The position numbers and the translations under genes are program-made. Shown in pieces: positions 1-9,759 of a stretch of DNA of 64,000 bases. Origin of the DNA: Acetivibrio clariflavus DSM 19732. Its GTDB lineage: Bacteria; Bacillota; Clostridia; Acetivibrionales; Acetivibrionaceae. The notes under the pieces were generated by a model. That model made no database searches, had not been told where the DNA came from, and saw nothing but the letters and a program-made list of their open reading frames with translations. The stretch's first letter is position 1, and every line of letters begins with the position of its first letter. The stretch spans positions 2,914,118 to 2,978,117 of the forward strand of contig NC_016627.1 in assembly GCF_000237085.1 (NCBI RefSeq). The letters run 5' to 3'.

Positions 1-1
1 T

Positions 2-1300
2 GTCCGCATTGATGAAAACCGCTATAAGAGTCATAGCTTAAAATATCGAATTGGTTTTATATTTTATAAAAATGCACCTAAATTAAAGATAATTTTAACT
101 GCCGCTGTCATAATTGTTTTCTTCATAACGACAAAATCACTTTTTCCATTTAGCAAATCATCAATAGATAAATATAATTCGTCTGAAATCGAATCTCAAA
201 ATTCAACAACAGTTGACAGAGAAGAGGATTCATTCAATGAATATGATATTGATAAGCTTACTGAGGAATACATTGCATCTAACCTGTTTCCACCCAAATC
301 GGGAAAAGTATTTTGCGCATATAAAACTATAAAAAAAATCGAAGAGGATAGCCTAATTACACAATATTTAATGGTACTTGCACAGGAATATTATTGTACA
401 GACGGTCTATTGGAAGAAGGAACCGGTGCAGTGGTTCCGGTTTCAATAACTATAAAGAAAATTGATGGAATTTATAAGGTTGTAGACTTTAAAAACCCTT
501 TAAAATATGATGATCATAGTGATGAACAAAAAAACTTATTTCCACCTGACGTTTTAGAAGAAATAAATACCGGAAATTACAGTAGCAATGAAGCTGTTGA
601 TGAACTGGAGGTTCAAACATTGAATAAGGCTAGAGAATTTTATATGGATCAATTGTCCCATTCCAATATATCAACACCAAGTCCTACAATATTTCACGAA
701 TCTATTCCTTTGGAATTTAAAAATGTAGATGTTACGCAAAGTATTGAAGTAATAGATAAAAGTGTTATAGAAAAAATTTATACTGAAAAAAATATTGCCG
801 GTGTGATAGTATTTATATTCAAAAATTCAAGGGATGATGAATTTCTACATGGAGGAATTAAAATAAACGATACCTACTACGACCTCGGTGAAGTATCTGC
901 GATTCAGTTAGAAGAATATCCCAACACAATTTCGATTGAAGAAATCAACTATTGCAATCTTAAGCTATTAAGAATATATGGTATAGTAGGAGGATCTTAT
1001 TTTGGTAAAACAAGTTATTATTTGTTCCATGACGGCAAACCCAATAATTTTCTGACTGTAAATGGAAGAGGTATAGAAAGGGATATAGATAAAGACGGTA
1101 AGGAAGAAATAATTTCCTGTTCAGGCTCAGCTCCATATACTTATCTATATGAGTATGAGGATGGTTACATCAAGGTAAGCAATATCAATCTGGAACTTAA
1201 TGCTGATGGTGTTTTATTTGAAAATGACTCAAATATTTTCACAGCTTACTACAGAAACGAGAATGAAAAAAGAAAACTATTTGAATATAAGAGGATGTAA
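2..1300 (+). CDS. C-terminal part of a membrane sensor protein, BlaR1/M56-like (5' end outside window)
   Basis: The frame is open from base 2, so the gene begins before the window; 432 residues are visible. A short basic stretch is followed by one membrane span (visible residues about 30-44) and a long acidic outside domain. The segment around GTGAVVPVSITIKK and IDGIYKVVDF resembles the extracellular tail of clostridial BlaR1/M56-type sensor metalloproteases; this is from memory and the protease domain itself is not in view. Near the end, DIDKDGKEEI looks like a calcium-binding VCBS/FG-GAP-type loop. The stop codon falls within a few bases of the putative left end of the IS256 element, so the natural C-terminus may have been altered. 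Family assignment is tentative; a generic membrane-anchored lipoprotein-like protein is the alternative. Confidence 0.5.
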   Translation, partial: VRIDENRYKSHSLKYRIGFIFYKNAPKLKIILTAAVIIVFFITTKSLFPFSKSSIDKYNSSEIESQNSTTVDREEDSFNEYDIDKLTEEYIASNLFPPKSGKVFCAYKTIKKIEEDSLITQYLMVLAQEYYCTDGLLEEGTGAVVPVSITIKKIDGIYKVVDFKNPLKYDDHSDEQKNLFPPDVLEEINTGNYSSNEAVDELEVQTLNKAREFYMDQLSHSNISTPSPTIFHESIPLEFKNVDVTQSIEVIDKSVIEKIYTEKNIAGVIVFIFKNSRDDEFLHGGIKINDTYYDLGEVSAIQLEEYPNTISIEEINYCNLKLLRIYGIVGGSYFGKTSYYLFHDGKPNNFLTVNGRGIERDIDKDGKEEIISCSGSAPYTYLYEYEDGYIKVSNINLELNADGVLFENDSNIFTAYYRNENEKRKLFEYKRM

Positions 1301-1327
1301 AAAATCTTGTGTATAAGAGATTGAATG

Positions 1328-1375
1328 TTCTCCTTCTTGGCAAGAATTTCTAATAAGAAAAGCTAAGGAGGAGAA
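1328..1375 (+). promoter_or_regulatory. RNA hairpin that buries the transposase ribosome binding site
   Basis: ttctccttcttggc at 1328-1341 can pair with gctaaggaggagaa at 1362-1375, giving a 14-bp RNA stem with two G-U pairs and a 20-nt loop. The right arm contains the AGGAGG ribosome site of the transposase (ATG at 1380). Such hairpins are known in other insertion sequences as a way to block translation from transcripts that start outside the element. Confidence 0.7.
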
Positions 1376-1379
1376 TTTT

Positions 1380-2597
1380 ATGTCAACACTATCAAAAGAA
1401 CATATAAAGCAATTAGTTCGGGAAAATAATTTCCAAAGCGTATCAGATGTAAATGCATATCTAAAAGACATTTTTAAAGATATTATTCAAGAACTGCTTG
1501 AGGCAGAACTTGAAGCAGAATTGGGTTATGCAAAAGATGATGTGGCAAATAAAAATACCGATAATAGCCGTAATGGTTATACACCAAAAAAAATAAAAAG
1601 TGAGTTTGGTGAAATTGATATACAAGTGCCTAGAGATCGTAAAGGAGAATTTCAACCTAAAATTATCCCAAAATATCAGCGTAATGTTTCCGGAATTGAG
1701 GAAAAAGTTATAGCTCTATATGCAAGGGGAATGTCTACAAGAGATATTAGTCAACAAATTGAAGAACTTTATGGATTCAGCCTGTCTCCGGAGATGGTTA
1801 GCAAGATTACTGACAGAATTGCTCCAGAAATAAAAGAATGGCAGCAAAGACCTCTTGAACCTATATATTCTTTTATATTTATGGACGCAATTCATTATAA
1901 GGTAAAGGATGAAGGAAGAATAACAAACCGGGCAGCTTACGTTGTTCTAGGAGTTACTATTGATGGATATAAAGATATCTTAGAGATATGGATTGGTGAT
2001 AATGAATCGTCAAAATTTTGGCTTGGTGTACTGAATGACCTTAAAAATAGAGGAGTACAGGATGTTTTAATTTTTTGTGTTGATGGACTTACCGGACTTA
2101 AGGAAGCCATAAATGCTGCATATCCAAAATCTGAAGTGCAGCGTTGCATAATACATCAGCTGAGAAATTCTTTTAAGTATGTGCCATACAAAGACCTAAA
2201 AGCATTTAGTAATGATTTCAAAGAAGTATATCATGCTATTAATGAAGAAATAGCATTAGAAAAACTTTATGAACTTAAAGAAAAGTGGGGAAAGGAATAT
2301 CCTTTTGCAATACGTAGTTGGGAAAATAACTGGGATGTTATAAGTCCATTTTTCAAATTTCCAGAAGAAATACGAAAAATAATTTATACTACAAATATAA
2401 TTGAAGGACTACATCGTCAGTTTCGTAAGGTCACAAAAACAAAAACAATATTTCCAACAGACAGTTCACTAGAAAAGATTTTATATTTAGCATCAATGAA
2501 TGTAGTAAAAAAATGGACACAACGTTACAAAAACTGGGATAGAGTACTTAGCCAATTGGTAATCCAATATCCAGGTAGGCTGGAAGAGTATATTTAA
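1380..2597 (+). CDS. IS256-family (mutator-type) transposase
   Basis: This 405-residue DDE transposase would catalyse cut/copy-and-paste movement of the element. The catalytic residues are visible: D169 in FMDAIHYK, D235 in CVDGLTGL and E342 in NIIEGLHRQF, with the family's C-x2-H motif RCIIHQLRNS (255-264) between the second and third. The N-terminal part has the acidic LEAELEAELGY segment and RNGYTPK typical of the family. Length is normal and no frameshift is seen, so the gene looks intact. The ribosome site aaggagg lies 9 bases before the ATG but is enclosed in a stem. Downstream 2598-2654 is noncoding DNA of the element. Confidence 0.95.
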   Translation: MSTLSKEHIKQLVRENNFQSVSDVNAYLKDIFKDIIQELLEAELEAELGYAKDDVANKNTDNSRNGYTPKKIKSEFGEIDIQVPRDRKGEFQPKIIPKYQRNVSGIEEKVIALYARGMSTRDISQQIEELYGFSLSPEMVSKITDRIAPEIKEWQQRPLEPIYSFIFMDAIHYKVKDEGRITNRAAYVVLGVTIDGYKDILEIWIGDNESSKFWLGVLNDLKNRGVQDVLIFCVDGLTGLKEAINAAYPKSEVQRCIIHQLRNSFKYVPYKDLKAFSNDFKEVYHAINEEIALEKLYELKEKWGKEYPFAIRSWENNWDVISPFFKFPEEIRKIIYTTNIIEGLHRQFRKVTKTKTIFPTDSSLEKILYLASMNVVKKWTQRYKNWDRVLSQLVIQYPGRLEEYI

Positions 2598-2923
2598 GAG
2601 CATTCACCCCCACCGCCCTCAAGGGCTCATCCTCATCGCCGGATGGGCTAGACCTCACAAAATTAAAAATATAGGTTTAAAAGGCTAATACTGACCATTA
2701 TAAATGATTATTGCCAGATTTAATCAAGTTTATGTATAAAACTTAATAAATCCGGCAATAATATACAATGGAAAGGCAATAAAAAACAATATTCTGTAAA
2801 CCTTGTCAACTAAAATTTACTTGCTAAAGAAGGATTACATAAATTATGATACACAAAATTACTTACATTCCCTTTGAGGAACTAGTGATAAATATTGCAA
2901 TACTACTAATTATCTAATAAATA
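2598..2923. other. Gene-free stretch: IS right end and an inverted repeat
   Basis: The first 66 bases belong to the IS256 element. The rest is AT-rich and holds one imperfect hairpin (2707-2762) and no convincing reading frame. Confidence 0.6.
2707..2762. repeat. Imperfect inverted repeat, 24-25 nt arms
   Basis: Arm 2707-2731 (attattgccagattta then atcaagttt) and arm 2739-2762 are reverse complements except for a few positions, with a 7-nt loop. It has no long T-run on either side. It may be a terminator for ligA or for the gene cut off by the IS, or a small mobile-repeat relic. Confidence 0.6.
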
Positions 2924-4945
<2,022 letters not shown>

Positions 4946-4968
4946 TTAATGGTTTTTAGAAAAGATAT

Positions 4969-5658
4969 CTATCTTTTGGAAACAACTTTTATTAACAATA
5001 TATTTACAGAAACAACTGCTATGGCAAACCATATAATTCCCCATACAATTACAGGGAAACCGGTCAACTCAGCAAGCCTTACCATATCACCGGGAGGATT
5101 TGCACTCCAGCTTCTCACAATGGAAAATCTATTGTTAAGATTCAATAGAATAGTATCCACAAATGCATCGTAGATAACATAAGCCGCCATAGAAATACCT
5201 ATAATATCCAGCATCAGATCATTTATGCCGTCTGTCTGAATCATTAGAACCAAAATTACAATTAAGGAAAAAATTAAAGCAGAAATCGTTGTTTCAACAG
5301 AAGAAGCAAAAGCAATGCAGAAAACTATATATATTATTGCAGTACTACCAAGCAAAAACTTCCTTACTTTAGTTTTTTTCAAAAAGAATACAAGCAGGCA
5401 AAACAATATGCTTGAAATATATCCGCCGTTTGCCATTATAAAACTTGCAATCCAACTATCCCCGCTAAATATTATATCCCTGCTGTTTCCAAATACTGTT
5501 TTAAAAACCGTCAAACCATGCCCAAATATAACTGCCGACAAAGCATGTCCAAATTTATGAAAAATTAAGGACACAGCCCTGAAAGGACTTACTATTACCT
5601 GATTCCACAATATGATAAGAATTGTCTGAATCAAAAGATATCTCCAAGTATTTTTCAT
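4969..5658 (-). CDS. M50B-like membrane protein with altered catalytic motif
   Basis: A 229-residue polytopic membrane protein. The N-terminal region RAVSLIFHKFGHALSAVIFG aligns with the zinc motif of M50B site-2-type proteases, normally HExGH followed by AL. Here the catalytic Glu is replaced by Lys (HKFGH; codon AAA where GAA would be expected), while both His residues remain. Other family features are present: NGGYISSILFC after the motif and DMVRLAELTGFPVIVWGIIW near the C-terminus. The protein may be a non-catalytic pseudo-protease, or the base may be a mutation or sequencing error. It precedes ligA by 53 bases on the same strand. Confidence 0.7.
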   Translation of the reverse strand: MKNTWRYLLIQTILIILWNQVIVSPFRAVSLIFHKFGHALSAVIFGHGLTVFKTVFGNSRDIIFSGDSWIASFIMANGGYISSILFCLLVFFLKKTKVRKFLLGSTAIIYIVFCIAFASSVETTISALIFSLIVILVLMIQTDGINDLMLDIIGISMAAYVIYDAFVDTILLNLNNRFSIVRSWSANPPGDMVRLAELTGFPVIVWGIIWFAIAVVSVNILLIKVVSKR

Positions 5659-5786
5659 AAATTCCCCCTGGATTGAAGTATTTATATATAAACTTCAAGT
5701 ATTGTCAATTAAAACATAATATCAATTTCCTGTTAACTCATCAATTAATTCAAAAGACTTAATAAAAATTATACCGTTACAAATAA

Positions 5787-5815
5787 AAAAAAGAAAGGCA
5801 TTTCCTTTCTTTTTT
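5787..5815 (-). terminator. Terminator after cwlD
   Basis: aaaaaagaaagg at 5787-5798 pairs with cctttctttttt at 5804-5815; read on the minus strand the stem ends in a T-run just beyond the cwlD stop. Confidence 0.75.
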
Positions 5816-5870
5816 ACAAGTTTATCAACTCAATATTTCAAGCATTGTCTCAATACACTAACAAATTATA

Positions 5871-6728
5871 TCAGTCCATAATAATCCATTCACCTTTTTC
5901 ATTTTTTTTAGCATTCATTAAATCCAAAGCTTCCATTACAGCTTCGGCCAAAGCTTCGGCGGCTTTTTGCCTGAATCCTTCGTCTAAAAGCTTTTCCCTG
6001 TCGGAAGAATTGGACATATAAGCTATCTCTGCAATTACTGCAGGCATATTTGTCTTTCTAAGCACTACAAGATTTGGCCTGTGTATTGTACCATTGTCCA
6101 CAGTCTTTAAAGTGCTTACAAGTTTCTTCTGGACAATAGCTGCAAGCTTCTGACCGTCCATTTTGTTCTCTTCAGGATTGACAGGAACGCAGTATAAAGT
6201 TTCAGTGCCTCTATATGCTGCATCATTGGGCATGTAGTTATTATGCACACTTATAAATAATGTTGCATCATTATTATTGGCGATATTGACCCTTTCATCA
6301 AGACTGACATCAATATCCTTTTGCCTTGTGTAAATCACATTTATATTCTTTTCCTCGAGAATTTTGCCCAGCTTTAAAGAAATATCCAAATTCAAATCTT
6401 TCTCAAATAAATCACCTTTTATAGCTCCCCAATCTTCCCCTCCGTGCCCCGGGTCTATCACAATCTTCACCTCTTTTGGCACAGGAATGGTATTTTTGTT
6501 GCCAATATTTGAGGAATCCCGAACTTTTTCTCTGTTGTTTTCAACAATACCGGGTTTGTTATTAATATCTTCCTGGTCTTTTATGCTGTTTTTTAAACTT
6601 ACGCTTGCAACAAAAAGCATCATGAAAAATAAAAGTATTAAAACGAATCTTATTTTCATCGGTAATTTGGTGTATGAAGAGTATATTTTTTTTACAAATA
6701 TCTGTATATTGTTGATTACATTATCCAT
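5871..6728 (-). CDS. cwlD: N-acetylmuramoyl-L-alanine amidase, CwlD-type
   Basis: Amidase_3 family enzyme of 285 residues. In spore formers CwlD removes stem peptides from spore cortex muramic acid so that muramic-delta-lactam can be made, which is needed for germination. A single N-terminal membrane span (about residues 25-45, VLILLFFMMLFVASVSL) anchors the protein. The zinc ligands and catalytic Glu are visible: H in IDPGHGGEDWG, E in DLFEKDLNLD, H in FISVHNNYM, and E in VIAEIAYMSN. The spore role fits the neighbouring germination protease. A vegetative wall amidase of the same family is the alternative. Confidence 0.9.
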   Translation of the reverse strand: MDNVINNIQIFVKKIYSSYTKLPMKIRFVLILLFFMMLFVASVSLKNSIKDQEDINNKPGIVENNREKVRDSSNIGNKNTIPVPKEVKIVIDPGHGGEDWGAIKGDLFEKDLNLDISLKLGKILEEKNINVIYTRQKDIDVSLDERVNIANNNDATLFISVHNNYMPNDAAYRGTETLYCVPVNPEENKMDGQKLAAIVQKKLVSTLKTVDNGTIHRPNLVVLRKTNMPAVIAEIAYMSNSSDREKLLDEGFRQKAAEALAEAVMEALDLMNAKKNEKGEWIIMD

Positions 6729-7142
6729 TTTTTTCTCCGAAAATAATTTCTTTTATATAATTATTATCCTATAGAAACTGTTTTTTTTCCATAGTTTTTT
6801 GCCTGCCATATTTTTGCAATCCTTTATTGCTGTTTCAGAGTAAATATATATCCAAAAGGCAAATCCCTTTTTATCTCCTCTTTAACCGGTTCAACAAAGC
6901 ATCATGCTAAATTATATTATTTTTGTATATTTATGTCTATAGCAAGGTATATCCAGAATTTTTATTTATTGAATACTTTTTAATTTGTCCTGACAGGCTT
7001 GAGAATTCGGTATAAAAAATATAAAAAATCCACTATTGTGCGAAAGATTATTTTGATTTATAAAGAAGGTCAAAATCTATATTTAAATATCACATACAGG
7101 TAAACAATATAAGACAAATACTTCATATATGGACATACAGAC
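6729..7142. other. Gene-free stretch upstream of cwlD
   Basis: About 410 AT-rich bases between the cwlD start and the gpr terminator. It must hold the cwlD promoter, but I could not pick one out with confidence, and no small gene is convincing. Confidence 0.5.
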
Positions 7143-7144
7143 AA

Positions 7145-7171
7145 AAAGGCCTCTTATTCATTTAGGCCTTT
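7145..7171 (-). terminator. Terminator after gpr
   Basis: aaaggcct at 7145-7152 pairs with aggccttt at 7164-7171. Read on the minus strand the hairpin follows the gpr stop and is followed by TTTTTGT. Confidence 0.8.
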
Positions 7172-7192
7172 AATTTGCTCGATAATATTCAT

Positions 7193-8197
7193 CTATTGTA
7201 TATATCTGTTTACATCATTTAGAGTTATTCCCTGGTGAAGGGCGATATTTAATCCGTTAGCTATAACTTTTGCAATTCTGTCAACAACATCGTCAATTTC
7301 CTTCGGGGTAACAATCAGATTTCCTACATACGGTTCCAATACTTCCTGTATTAACTGGTATTTTTCGTTTCTGTCAATATTTTTGAGCATATCGTAAAAT
7401 TGCTTATCTTCCTTAGCCTCATTCAGCAAACTATCTATAACAAGATCTATTGTATCGTTTGCCATAGTAGCAGCATCTACCACTGTAGGTACACCTATGG
7501 CAATAACAGGGACTCCTAATGTGTTTACCGAAATTTCCATTCTCTTATTGCCAACACCGGAACCGGGTGAAATTCCCGTATCGGCTATCTGAATGGTTGT
7601 ATTTACACGCTCCATTTTCCTGGATGCCAATGCATCAATAGCTATTACCACATCAGGTTTAATCCTATCAACAATTCCCTTTACTATTTCTCCGGTTTCA
7701 ATCCCCGTTATTCCCAAAACTCCGGGTGCAACTGCACATACAGGTCTAACTCCTTTGTCAACCTGTTCCGGTACATATTCCAGCAAATGTCTTGTTACCA
7801 TCAGGTGATCTGTCACCTTGGGACCTAAAGAATCCGGAGTTACATTCCAATTTCCAAGACCGACTACCAGTATGGTGGAATTCTCTTTAAGCTTCAGAAT
7901 TTTCACAAGCTCTTGCGCCAGTGCTTTACAAGTCTCTTCATACAATACCTGATCATTTTCTTTTAACCTTGGCACTTCAAGGGTTATATAATTACCCATG
8001 GGCTTTCCTATTGCTGCCTCTCCAGTAGGAGACGTTACCCTAACCCTTGTAATCTTTATGTCTTGAGTACCTGCATTTTCGATATCTACACCGGGCAAGT
8101 TCTGTGGTGCCGTATCACGCTTTGTTTGTTCCTGCTCTCTCACAAACTCAGTTGCCTCAAGTGCCAAGTCAGTTCTAATACTTCTGTTTCCAATCAT
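7193..8197 (-). CDS. gpr: GPR germination protease (spore protease)
   Basis: A 334-residue aspartic-type peptidase (family A25) that starts degradation of small acid-soluble spore proteins during germination. The N-terminus IRTDLALEATEFVRE is characteristic and contains the propeptide from which the zymogen is processed. Conserved core segments include LVVGLGNWNVTPDSLGP, AIDALASRKMERVNTTIQI and DTGISPGSGVGNKR. The full length is present. It reads divergently from rpsT. A substrate gene with the matching cleavage site lies about 6 kb away at 14473-14676. Expression in the forespore under sigma-G is expected from the family; no promoter was assigned. Confidence 0.97.
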   Translation of the reverse strand: MIGNRSIRTDLALEATEFVREQEQTKRDTAPQNLPGVDIENAGTQDIKITRVRVTSPTGEAAIGKPMGNYITLEVPRLKENDQVLYEETCKALAQELVKILKLKENSTILVVGLGNWNVTPDSLGPKVTDHLMVTRHLLEYVPEQVDKGVRPVCAVAPGVLGITGIETGEIVKGIVDRIKPDVVIAIDALASRKMERVNTTIQIADTGISPGSGVGNKRMEISVNTLGVPVIAIGVPTVVDAATMANDTIDLVIDSLLNEAKEDKQFYDMLKNIDRNEKYQLIQEVLEPYVGNLIVTPKEIDDVVDRIAKVIANGLNIALHQGITLNDVNRYIQ

Positions 8198-8266
8198 CGG
8201 ATCATCCTCTCACTATTTTCAATTTAATTTTAATAATATTTTTTCACACATTTCATTTTAAATACC

Positions 8267-8295
8267 TTGCTTTTTATTTTCTTTCGTGTTAAAAT
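8267..8295 (+). promoter_or_regulatory. Sigma-A promoter of rpsT
   Basis: TTGCTT at 8267-8272 and TAAAAT at 8290-8295 are separated by 17 bases, 35 bases before the rpsT start. Confidence 0.65.
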
Positions 8296-8330
8296 ACTTC
8301 TTGTTAATTTACTCGCAGGAGGTGAATGGA

Positions 8331-8597
8331 TTGCCAAACATTAAATCAGCTATAAAAAGGGTAAAAGTTTCAAAGAACAAAGCTCTTCAAAATAGCATTA
8401 GAAAGTCTATATTAAGGACTGCTATTAAAAAGTGCAAAACCGCAATAGCTAGCAATGACCCTGAAGCTGTTACTCTTCTCAAGAGAGCTATTGAGACTAT
8501 AGATAAGGCAGCAGCAAAGAACGTCATACACAAAAACACCGCTGCGAGAAAGAAGTCTAAGCTTGTTAGGGCATACAACGCGGCAGTTAAAAATTAA
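8331..8597 (+). CDS. rpsT: 30S ribosomal protein S20
   Basis: Binds 16S rRNA early in small-subunit assembly. The protein reads (M)PNIKSAIKRVKVSKNKALQN and ends LVRAYNAAVKN, 88 residues, highly basic. I chose the TTG at 8331 because cgcaggaggtg lies 8 bases before it and the sequence after it matches the conserved S20 N-terminus; the longer frame from 8286 adds residues with no family match. Monocistronic: own promoter upstream and a terminator right after the stop. The next gene in most Firmicutes, holA, lies here on the opposite strand. Confidence 0.96.
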   Translation: MPNIKSAIKRVKVSKNKALQNSIRKSILRTAIKKCKTAIASNDPEAVTLLKRAIETIDKAAAKNVIHKNTAARKKSKLVRAYNAAVKN

Positions 8598-8602
8598 AAA
8601 TG

Positions 8603-8630
8603 AAAACGTACATAAAAGTACGTTTTTTAT
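8603..8630 (+). terminator. rpsT terminator
   Basis: aaaacgtac (8603-8611) and gtacgtttt (8618-8626) form a perfect 9-bp stem followed by a T-run. Confidence 0.85.
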
Positions 8631-8650
8631 TTTGTTTAGGGTCAATAAAA

Positions 8651-8708
8651 TAAAACTAAAAGCATATAAAAATTCATATACAGCGATTTTTATATGCTTT
8701 TAGTTTTA
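8651..8708 (-). terminator. Perfect 23-bp inverted repeat between rpsT and holA
   Basis: Arm 8651-8673 (taaaactaaaagcata then taaaaat) is the exact reverse complement of 8686-8708, loop 12 nt. It sits just past the holA stop on the minus strand and after the rpsT terminator on the plus strand, so it probably works as a bidirectional barrier between convergent genes. Confidence 0.75.
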
Positions 8709-8745
8709 CCCGGAATTTTTAATTTCATCGAATCAACCAGTGCCA

Positions 8746-9759
8746 TTATCCGTTGGCAAGCTTGTTAATAAGAAGTTCTGCTGCTACTCTGTCGTTTATT
8801 CTGCCGGTTTTTATGGCCAGGTCAAGCTCAAAAGCTTCCCTTATTCCCTCTTTCAGCATATCAATACTAAATCTTTCAGCCTGGGAGGATATTTTCTTTC
8901 CTGCATAGGGTGTAATTCCTATTTTTGCACAAGCATCCTTAACGCTCATACCATCCATGATGAGAAGTTTCATTTCCATTACATGCCTTAACTGTCTCGT
9001 AATCATAAAAAGAATCTTAGGAATAGGTTCTCTCAAAATAAGCATGTCATTAAAAAGCTTAAGAGCCTTATCAAGATTTTTCTCAGCCACTGCATCGGTC
9101 AAATCAAATATCCTGCTTTTTACCGATTTGGTACATACTTTTTCAATATCTTGTACTGTAACTTTTTTTCTCTCTCCTACAAACATGACTAATTTATTAA
9201 TTTCATTGAGTATTTCGGTCATTCCCTGATCACATATCTCAATTAAATAAGATGCATCTTCCATACTTATTTCCTTGTTGTAAGACTTCAAGACTTTAAT
9301 GGCCCATTTCACCAGTTCTGCAGGTTTTTGAAACGCAAACTCTACAACAAGTCCGTTCTTCTTTACCGCATCCACGGTCTTCAGCCTTTTGTCAACTTCT
9401 TCCTCATAAAACACCAGCACCGTATAAGGCGGAATATTTTTTATGTATTCAATTAACTGTTCTCTGTTGCTTTGCTGCTTTGCGCCGTCTTTACCCGATT
9501 TGAACAGCCCCGAGTTTTTAACTATAACAAGTTTCTTTTCTGAAAAAACCGGTAAAGTCTCACAAGCTTCTTCTATTTTACTTATCTCAAAGTTTCCTTC
9601 CAGAACAATCTTATTCATTGCTGAAAGATCGTTTTGAAGAATAATTTTCTCTATACTGTCAAGATAATACTTCTTCAGGAATTCTTCCTGACCATAAAAA
9701 AGATACACATTCTTAAGTTTATTAGTTTTAATATCTTCCTTTAAAACATCAATACTCAT
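8746..9759 (-). CDS. holA: DNA polymerase III delta subunit
   Basis: Clamp-loader subunit that opens the sliding clamp for loading at primed sites. About 337 residues. The N-terminal AAA+-like fold starts KNVYLFYGQEEFLKKYYLDS, and the C-terminal collar region contains REPIPKILFMITRQLRHV, KIGITPYAGKKISSQA and RINDRVAAELLINKL, all typical of bacterial delta. I start at the ATG 9759, which has AAAGGTGA 6 bases upstream; this overlaps the end of comEC by 11 bases, implying translational coupling. The comEC-holA order is common in Firmicutes. Confidence 0.93.
   Translation of the reverse strand: MSIDVLKEDIKTNKLKNVYLFYGQEEFLKKYYLDSIEKIILQNDLSAMNKIVLEGNFEISKIEEACETLPVFSEKKLVIVKNSGLFKSGKDGAKQQSNREQLIEYIKNIPPYTVLVFYEEEVDKRLKTVDAVKKNGLVVEFAFQKPAELVKWAIKVLKSYNKEISMEDASYLIEICDQGMTEILNEINKLVMFVGERKKVTVQDIEKVCTKSVKSRIFDLTDAVAEKNLDKALKLFNDMLILREPIPKILFMITRQLRHVMEMKLLIMDGMSVKDACAKIGITPYAGKKISSQAERFSIDMLKEGIREAFELDLAIKTGRINDRVAAELLINKLANG

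Larger units (their letters stand above)
1303..2663 (+). mobile_element. IS256-family insertion sequence
   Basis: The element carries one transposase gene. Its ends are approximate: aatcttgtg at 1303-1311 matches the reverse complement of cacaaaatt at 2655-2663 in 8 of 9 positions, which I take as short imperfect terminal repeats. Both sides are A-rich (aaaa before the left end, aaaaat after the right end), so an 8-9 bp target duplication cannot be read confidently. The stop of the gene to the left lies at the boundary. Confidence 0.7.
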
